Source of the DNA: Streptomyces sp. cg36
Lineage (GTDB): Bacteria > Actinomycetota > Actinomycetes > Streptomycetales > Streptomycetaceae
DNA length: 64,000 nt
Reading direction: 5' to 3'
Assembly: GCF_041080675.1 (NCBI RefSeq)
Contig: NZ_CP163520.1
Location: 5,084,001 to 5,148,000, forward strand
The notes beneath the pieces were generated by a model that worked only from the letters and a program-made list of their open reading frames with translations, ran no database searches and was not told the origin of the DNA. Positions within the stretch are counted from its first letter, which is position 1. Each line of letters opens with the position of its first letter. This document shows positions 58,842 to 64,000 of the stretch, one piece after another. Made by a program: the position numbers and the translations under genes.

Positions 58842-61463
58842 ATGGAATTCCGCAGACCTCGCGGGCGGGCGGCGGCCGGTGCGGGCGCCGCCCTCGCCGT
58901 GCTCGCCGGCGCCGGCGTCTGGACCGCCGCCGGCGCCCGTGGCACCCCCGCGGTGCACCAGGAGGACCGGGTCATGGAGATGCCCGGCGCGAAGATCGAC
59001 ACCTCGTTCTTCACCTCGGGCGGCGCCGGTGACAGGCGCCCCGCGATCCTCCTCGGCCACGGCTTCGGCGGCAGCAAGGACGATGTGCGCGCCCAGGCCC
59101 GCGACCTCGCCCGCTCCGGCTTCGCCGTGCTGACCTGGTCCGCCCGCGGCTTCGGCGCCTCGACCGGCCAGATCGGGCTGAACGACCCGGCGTACGAGGT
59201 CAAGGACGTCTCCCGGCTGATCGACTGGCTGGCGAAGCGGCCCGAGGTGAAGCTGGACGCGGCGGGCGACCCGCGCGTCGGCGTCACCGGCGCCTCCTAC
59301 GGGGGCGCGATCTCGCTGCTGGCCGCCGGGTACGACAAGCGGGTCGACGCCATCGCCCCGCAGATCACCTACTGGAACCTGGCCGACGCGCTCTTCCCCG
59401 ACGGGGTGTTCAAGAAGCTGTGGGCCGGGATCTTCTTCTCCACCGGCGGCGGCTGCGGGACGTTCGAGAAGCAGCTGTGCGACATGTACCAGCGGGTCGC
59501 GGTCAGCGGGAAGCCCGACGCGCAGGCCCGCGACCTGCTGGCGGCCCGCTCCCCGTCCGCCGTCGGCGACCGCATCAAGGTGCCCGCGCTGATCGTCCAG
59601 GGCCAGAGCGACTCGCTCTTCCCGCTCGGCCAGGCCGACGCCATGGCCCGGCGGATCAAGGCCAACGGGGCGCCGGTCGCGGTCGACTGGATCGCGGGCG
59701 GCCACGACGGCGGCGACCGCGAGTCGGGCCGCGTCGACGCCCGGATCACCTCCTGGTTCGACCGCTACCTCAAGGGCGACGAGGGCGCCTCCACCGGCCC
59801 CGCCTTCCGGGTCACCCGCACCGGCGGCATCAGCTCCACCGACGGCGCCGCCCAGCTGCGCGGCGCCACCGGCGGCAGCTATCCGGGCCTGGCGAGCGGC
59901 CCGCGCGAAGTGGCGCTCACCGGCCGCGAGCAGACCTTCGAGAACCCGGCGGGCGCCGCCCCGCCCGCCATCTCGGCGGTGCCCGGCGTCGGCGGCGGCC
60001 TCGCGGGCCTGTCCTCGCTGGGCGTGGGCGGCCTCTCCCTCGACTTCCCCGGGCAGTACGCGCGGTTCGACTCGGCCCCGCTGCGCCCGGGCCTGCGCAT
60101 CACCGGCTCGCCCACGGTCCGCCTCAAGGTGCGCTCCAGCGGCGACGACGCGGTGCTCTTCGGCAAGGTGTACGACGTGGGGCCCGGCGGCAAGCAGCAG
60201 GTGCTCCCCGCCCAGCTGGTCGCCCCCGTACGGGTGACGGGCGCCAAGGAGGGCGCCACGGTCGAGCTGACCCTGCCCGCCGTCGACCACAACGTGGAGG
60301 CGGGCCACCGGCTGCGCCTGGTGGTCGCGGCCACCGACCTCGGCTACGCCTCCCCGGCCGAGCCCGGCACGTACACGGTCTCGCTGGACGGCGGCGGCCT
60401 GACCGTGCCCACCGCGCCCGGGGTGCGGACCGAGCCCGCCGGGGTGCCCTGGTGGGCGTGGGGGCTGCCGCTGGGCGGCGCGGTGATCGCGCTCGGCCTG
60501 CTGGCCACCCGCCGCACCTCGGCCCCCGCCCCCGACCCGGAGCTGGCCGAAGTGCCGCTCCAGATCACCGACCTGGCCAAGAAGTACGCCAGGTCCTCCG
60601 ACCGGTACGCGGTGCGCGACCTCTCCTTCCGGGTGGAGAAGGGGCAGGTGCTCGGTCTGCTCGGGCCCAACGGCGCGGGCAAGACCACCACCCTGCGGAT
60701 GCTGATGGGCCTGATCCGCCCCGACGGCGGCGAGATCCGCGTCTTCGGCCACGCCATCCGGCCCGGCGCCCCGGTGCTGTCCCGGGTGGGCGCGTTCGTC
60801 GAGGGCGCGGGCTTCCTGCCGCACCTGTCGGGCCGCGCCAACCTGGAGCTGTACTGGCAGGCCACCGGCCGCCCCGCCGAGGACTCGCACATGGACGAGG
60901 CGCTGGAGATCGCGGGCCTGGGCGACGCGCTCGCGCGGGCGGTGCGCACCTACTCGCAGGGCATGCGCCAGCGCCTGGCCATCGCCCAGGCCATGCTCGG
61001 CCTGCCGGACCTGCTGATCCTCGACGAGCCGACCAACGGTCTGGACCCGCCGCAGATCCGCGAGATGCGGGACGTGATGATCCGGTACGCCCAGGGCGGC
61101 CGTACCGTCATCGTCTCCAGCCACCTCCTGTCCGAGGTGGAGCAGTCCTGCACCCATCTGGTGGTCATGGACCGGGGCCGTCTCGTCCAGGCCGGTCCGG
61201 TCGCCGAGATCACCGGCGGGAGCGACACGCTCCTGGTCACCGTGGCGGGCCCGGTCACCGAGGTGCTGGCCGACAAGGTGGCCGCGCTGCCCGGCATCGG
61301 CGCGGCCACCCCCACCGACGAGGGCATGCTGGTGCGCCTCGACGGTGCCACCGCGACCGGGCTGATCACCGAACTGGTCCGGCTGGACGTGCCGGTGACG
61401 GGCGTGGGCCCGCACCGCCGACTGGAGGACGCGTTCCTCACCCTGATCGGAGGTACGGCATGA
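58842..61463 (+). CDS. Fusion of secreted alpha/beta hydrolase and cytoplasmic ABC transporter ATPase
   Basis: 873 residues in one open frame. N-terminal signal anchor (AAAGAGAALAVLAGAGVWTA, residues 10-30), then an alpha/beta-hydrolase of the CocE/X-Pro peptidase type: GHGFGGSK, nucleophile elbow GASYGG (Ser152), likely Asp257 (QGQSDSLF) and His288 (GGHDGG), then a C-terminal jelly-roll-like domain to about 525. A second membrane helix (WWAWGLPLGGAVIALGLLA, about 536-556) returns to the cytoplasm, and then an ABC ATPase follows: Walker A GPNGAGKTTT near 608, signature YSQGMRQRL near 703, Walker B LLILDEPTNGLD near 725. Topology places the hydrolase outside and the ATPase inside. Overlaps its permease gene by 4 bases. 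Confidence 0.9.
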   Translation: MEFRRPRGRAAAGAGAALAVLAGAGVWTAAGARGTPAVHQEDRVMEMPGAKIDTSFFTSGGAGDRRPAILLGHGFGGSKDDVRAQARDLARSGFAVLTWSARGFGASTGQIGLNDPAYEVKDVSRLIDWLAKRPEVKLDAAGDPRVGVTGASYGGAISLLAAGYDKRVDAIAPQITYWNLADALFPDGVFKKLWAGIFFSTGGGCGTFEKQLCDMYQRVAVSGKPDAQARDLLAARSPSAVGDRIKVPALIVQGQSDSLFPLGQADAMARRIKANGAPVAVDWIAGGHDGGDRESGRVDARITSWFDRYLKGDEGASTGPAFRVTRTGGISSTDGAAQLRGATGGSYPGLASGPREVALTGREQTFENPAGAAPPAISAVPGVGGGLAGLSSLGVGGLSLDFPGQYARFDSAPLRPGLRITGSPTVRLKVRSSGDDAVLFGKVYDVGPGGKQQVLPAQLVAPVRVTGAKEGATVELTLPAVDHNVEAGHRLRLVVAATDLGYASPAEPGTYTVSLDGGGLTVPTAPGVRTEPAGVPWWAWGLPLGGAVIALGLLATRRTSAPAPDPELAEVPLQITDLAKKYARSSDRYAVRDLSFRVEKGQVLGLLGPNGAGKTTTLRMLMGLIRPDGGEIRVFGHAIRPGAPVLSRVGAFVEGAGFLPHLSGRANLELYWQATGRPAEDSHMDEALEIAGLGDALARAVRTYSQGMRQRLAIAQAMLGLPDLLILDEPTNGLDPPQIREMRDVMIRYAQGGRTVIVSSHLLSEVEQSCTHLVVMDRGRLVQAGPVAEITGGSDTLLVTVAGPVTEVLADKVAALPGIGAATPTDEGMLVRLDGATATGLITELVRLDVPVTGVGPHRRLEDAFLTLIGGTA

Positions 61464-62347
61464 CGGCGCCGACACGGGCCGCGGACGCGGCGGGGCCGGA
61501 GCTGCGGGCGACCGCCCCCGGCTACCGGCCGGGCCGCACCCTGCCGCTGCGGGTGGAGGCGGCGCGCCAGCTGCGCCGCCGGCGCACGATGGTGATGGGC
61601 GGGCTGCTGGCGGCCCTGCCGTTCATCCTGGTCACGGCGTTCGCGATCGGCGGCACCCCGTCGGGCCGGGACGGCCGGATCACCCTGATCGACACGGCGA
61701 CGGCGTCCGGGGCCAACTTCGCGGCGACCGCCCTGTTCGTCTCGGCGGGCTTCCTCCTGGTGGTGCCGGTCGCCCTGTTCTGCGGCGACACGGTCGCCTC
61801 GGAGGCCAGCTGGTCCTCGCTGCGCTATCTGCTGGCCGCGCCGGTGCCCCGGGCCAGGCTGCTGTGGAGCAAGCTGGCGGTGGCGCTGGGGCTGAGCGCG
61901 GCGGCGATCGTGCTGCTGCCGCTGGTGGCGCTGGCGGTCGGCACGGCCGCGTACGGCTGGGGCCCGCTGGAGATCCCCACCGGCGGCTCGCTCGGATCGG
62001 GCGAGGCGGTGCCGCGCCTGGCGATCGCCGTGGCGTTCGTCTTCGTCTCCCAACTGGTCACCGCGGGGCTCGCGTTCTGGCTCTCCACCCGGACGGACGC
62101 GCCGCTGGGCGCGGTCGGCGGCGCGGTGGGCCTGACGATCGTCGGCAACGTCCTGGACGCGATCACGGCGCTGGGCGACTGGCGCAAGGCGCTGCCCGCG
62201 CACTGGCAGTTCGCCTGGGCCGACGCGCTCCAGCCGCATCTGGAGTGGAGCGGGATGGCCCAGGGCGCGGGGGTGTCGGTGGGGTACGCGCTGGTGCTGA
62301 CCGCCCTGGCGTTCCGGGGGTTCGAGAAGAAGGACATCGTGTCCTAG
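61460..62347 (+). CDS. ABC-2 type transporter permease, partner of the hydrolase-ATPase
   Basis: 295 residues. A cytoplasmic N-terminus of about 45 residues, then six hydrophobic segments (GGLLAALPFILVTAFAIGG; ATALFVSAGFLLVVPVALF; LGLSAAAIVLLPLVALAVG; and others). The VASEASWSSLRYLLAAPV motif after segment two is the conserved ABC-2 permease loop. ATG overlaps the previous stop (ATGA), so translation is coupled. Works with the ATPase half of the fusion gene to export an unknown compound, possibly the hydrolase's substrate or product. Confidence 0.88.
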   Translation: MTAPTRAADAAGPELRATAPGYRPGRTLPLRVEAARQLRRRRTMVMGGLLAALPFILVTAFAIGGTPSGRDGRITLIDTATASGANFAATALFVSAGFLLVVPVALFCGDTVASEASWSSLRYLLAAPVPRARLLWSKLAVALGLSAAAIVLLPLVALAVGTAAYGWGPLEIPTGGSLGSGEAVPRLAIAVAFVFVSQLVTAGLAFWLSTRTDAPLGAVGGAVGLTIVGNVLDAITALGDWRKALPAHWQFAWADALQPHLEWSGMAQGAGVSVGYALVLTALAFRGFEKKDIVS

Positions 62348-62383
62348 GGACACGCGCCCCGGGAGGGCGCCGGGACACGCGCG

Positions 62384-62426
62384 AGGCCCGGTGGGCCGCC
62401 CTGGTCGGGGGCGGCCCACCGGGCCT
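62384..62426. terminator. Bidirectional terminator between the permease and alpha/beta hydrolase genes
   Basis: A perfect 17-base stem (AGGCCCGGTGGGCCGCC) with a 9-base loop lies between two convergent genes, 37 bases after one stop and 22 before the other. Confidence 0.85.
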
Positions 62427-62447
62427 TCGCCGCTCGCGGCGCGGTCG

Positions 62448-63236
62448 TCAGACCGCGGCGGCCACGTCCGCGTACAGGAACTCCTGGAGCAGGACGGTCA
62501 GCTCGTCCGCCTTCTCGAAGAGGGCGAAGTGGCCGGCGTCGAGCTCGGCGTAGGTGCTGCCCGCGATGGCCCGGTGCAGCTGCTTGGAGTGCTCGACCGG
62601 GACGACACGGTCCTGGGTGGCGCCGATGACCAGCGTGGGGGCGGTGATCTGCGGCAGCAGGGCGGTGATGTCGGCCTGGAGGTTGAGCGCGATCTGGCGG
62701 CCGATGCCGGCCGGGATGCCGCCCGCGAGCAGGCCCTCGACGCCCTCGACGCCGAAGGCGTTGATCTGGGTGTCGGTCCAGCCGTGCAGCTGGAGGAAGC
62801 GGCCGAAGGCGTCGTGGTCGAGCTTGTCGAGCCGGGCCCACAGGTCGAAGAAGAGGCGCTGGCGCTCGTCCAGGGCCGACCAGCCGGTCAGCAGCACCAG
62901 CCGGCGGACCAGCTCGGGGTGCTTGGCGGCGAGCGCGGCCGAGTTGAGCGCGCCGAGCGACCAGCCCACCAGGTCGACCGGGCCGGTGCCGGCGTCGCGG
63001 ATGGCGGCGGCGACCTGCTCGACGACGAGGTCGACGGTGAGCGGCTCGCCGCTGTCCTTGGTCTGTCCGCTGCCGGAGTAGTTGGGCGTGATGACCGTGC
63101 GCTTGTCGCTGAACTTCTCCACGAGGTGCGCGAAGCCCTCGGCGGCGCCGCCGGTGCCGTGCAGCAGGACGAGGCCGGGGCCTTCGCCGGTGACGAAGTA
63201 CTCGACCTCGGAGCTGGAAGTCTTGACGGTGGGCAT
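62448..63236 (-). CDS. Alpha/beta-fold hydrolase
   Basis: 262 residues, cytoplasmic (no signal). Motifs: LLHGTGGAAEGF oxyanion loop, nucleophile elbow GWSLG (Ser93), acid in GATQDRVVP, and GHFALFE carrying the His. Resembles haloperoxidase-like or ester hydrolases; substrate unknown. ATG with AGAGGAGC upstream. Its upstream region (63237-63360) has inverted repeats suggesting regulation. Divergence is not seen; the next gene is on the same strand. Confidence 0.85.
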   Translation of the reverse strand: MPTVKTSSSEVEYFVTGEGPGLVLLHGTGGAAEGFAHLVEKFSDKRTVITPNYSGSGQTKDSGEPLTVDLVVEQVAAAIRDAGTGPVDLVGWSLGALNSAALAAKHPELVRRLVLLTGWSALDERQRLFFDLWARLDKLDHDAFGRFLQLHGWTDTQINAFGVEGVEGLLAGGIPAGIGRQIALNLQADITALLPQITAPTLVIGATQDRVVPVEHSKQLHRAIAGSTYAELDAGHFALFEKADELTVLLQEFLYADVAAAV

Positions 63237-63309
63237 GGGGGCTCCTCTGGGGACGTTCCCTGGTGCGGGATGGATCTCGTGAACGGGCGCGGCCCGGGGG
63301 CCGTAAGGC

Positions 63310-63355
63310 GCTTGCGCGGCAATTTACATGCCATCCCATTGCATGCGCAAGCATG
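63310..63355. promoter_or_regulatory. Nested inverted repeats upstream of the alpha/beta hydrolase gene
   Basis: GCTTGCGC (63310-63317) pairs with GCGCAAGC (63345-63352), and within the right arm CATGC-GCAA-GCATG (63342-63355) is a compact palindrome. Position between the two minus-strand genes suggests an operator for the hydrolase. Confidence 0.45.
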
Positions 63356-63360
63356 GAAGA

Positions 63361-64000
63361 TTATTCCCGTCGGGATGGGCCCGGTACGGTCCCGACGGCC
63401 AGGACGTTGCCCTCGCTGATGTAGCCGTCGGGGTCGTCCAGCGGATGGTCCGGGCCGTCCGGGTCGAGGAAGCGCCGCCACTCCCCGCTCAGCCCCAACC
63501 GCCCCGCCTGCTCGGCCAGCCGGGCGCAGGAGAGCCCGTAGAACTCGCGCGCGGAGCCGGACAGCGGCGCGTAGTGCTCGATCACCATCGTCTGCTGCCG
63601 CACCTCGGCGAGCCCGGCCGCGCGCAGCCACCGGTACAGCTCGCGCGAGCGGGTCAGCTGGCGGGCGTAGCCCGGCACCTGCCCGGCGGCGCGGAAGAAG
63701 TCCGCGAAGAGGTACGGGTCGGCCGGCCGGGCGGTGATCAGATGCGCGTCGAGCTCCTTGACCGCCACGACCCCGCCGGGCCGCACCACCCGGCGCAACT
63801 CCGCGAGCGCCCGCCCCAGTTGGCCGTCGTCGAGGTACTGCACGGTGTTGGCGCACCACACCGCGTCGAAGGAGTCGTCCGGGTACGGCAGCCGCAGCAG
63901 ATCGCCCTGGCGGACGTCGACCGGGCAGGGCGAGCGCCAGGCGGCCACCCGGGCGGCGGCCAGGGCCGCGTTCTCCTCGGCCAGGTCGACCGCCGACACC
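63361..64000 (-). CDS. Class I SAM-dependent methyltransferase, 5' end outside window
   Basis: The last 213 codons (including stop) are present; the start is beyond the right edge. Visible are the end of motif I (VSAVDLAEEN), motif around DVRQGDLLRLPYPDDSFDAVWCANTVQYL (motif II/post-I), and RRVVRPGGVVAVKELD (motif III), typical of ubiquinone/menaquinone-type or small-molecule methyltransferases. The C-terminal half carries REFYGLSCARLAEQAG and GNVLAVG. Substrate unknown. Confidence 0.85.
   Translation of the reverse strand, partial: VSAVDLAEENAALAAARVAAWRSPCPVDVRQGDLLRLPYPDDSFDAVWCANTVQYLDDGQLGRALAELRRVVRPGGVVAVKELDAHLITARPADPYLFADFFRAAGQVPGYARQLTRSRELYRWLRAAGLAEVRQQTMVIEHYAPLSGSAREFYGLSCARLAEQAGRLGLSGEWRRFLDPDGPDHPLDDPDGYISEGNVLAVGTVPGPSRRE

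Overview
The window is high-GC actinobacterial DNA, almost certainly from a Streptomyces chromosome. The signs are GC-rich third codon positions, many GTG/TTG starts, ATGA/GTGA stop-start overlaps, a desferrioxamine (des) cluster, a mycothiol-type isomerase and divergent regulator/operon pairs. From memory, the gene order resembles a core-chromosome stretch of S. coelicolor (des cluster to citA to a copper ATPase to an inositol/mmsA region). No tRNA, rRNA, CRISPR array, prophage or insertion sequence was seen.

Layout. 1-5.4 kb: iron cluster on the minus strand (siderophore-binding lipoprotein, siderophore-interacting reductase, desA, desB, partial desC) with two near-consensus iron boxes. 5.4-5.96 kb: a small zinc-ribbon ORF and a GC-rich tandem repeat. 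5.96-12.4 kb: a leucine/acyl-CoA catabolic operon (carboxylase beta and alpha subunits, HMG-CoA lyase, acyl-CoA dehydrogenase) divergent from an AccR-type TetR regulator, with two GTTAA-N6-TTAAC-like operators between. 12.5-15.3 kb: a putative phosphatase, acyl-CoA thioesterase II and a second acyl-CoA dehydrogenase. 15.4-19.7 kb: a PucR regulator divergent from an agmatinase-family ureohydrolase and a TPP-dependent enzyme, a pair that fits 2-ketoarginine/guanidinobutyrate catabolism. 19.8-29.2 kb: mostly secreted or envelope proteins (serine hydrolase, fused ABC exporter, small Cys-rich protein, S37 peptidase, lipoprotein, GH3 glycosidase).

29.6-38.1 kb: LysR/EamA pair; a tightly packed five-gene minus-strand operon (Gfo/Idh oxidoreductase, DUF993 aldolase-like protein, two TIM-barrel isomerases, GNAT) divergent from a LacI regulator and apparently encoding an uncharacterised sugar pathway; then an SDR. 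38.2-42.6 kb: DUF937 protein, RecD2-like helicase, citrate synthase. 43-46 kb: copper resistance (CopA, CopZ, perfect CsoR-type operator, small HTH protein). 46.2-54.4 kb: a myo-inositol catabolic locus with two divergent arms (iolE-iolG on minus; iolC, an aldolase-like gene, iolB, iolD, mmsA/iolA on plus). 54.4-64 kb: amidotransferase-like protein with divergent LysR, APC permease, mycothiol-dependent-isomerase-like protein, an unusual secreted-hydrolase/ABC-ATPase fusion with its permease, an alpha/beta hydrolase, and a methyltransferase running off the right edge.

The most unusual items are the hydrolase-ABC ATPase fusion (58842-61463), the Gfo/Idh-DUF993-isomerase operon (31443-35899) and the ureohydrolase/TPP-enzyme pair (16981-19655). 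All functions are inferred by reading the translated sequences; no database search was run.
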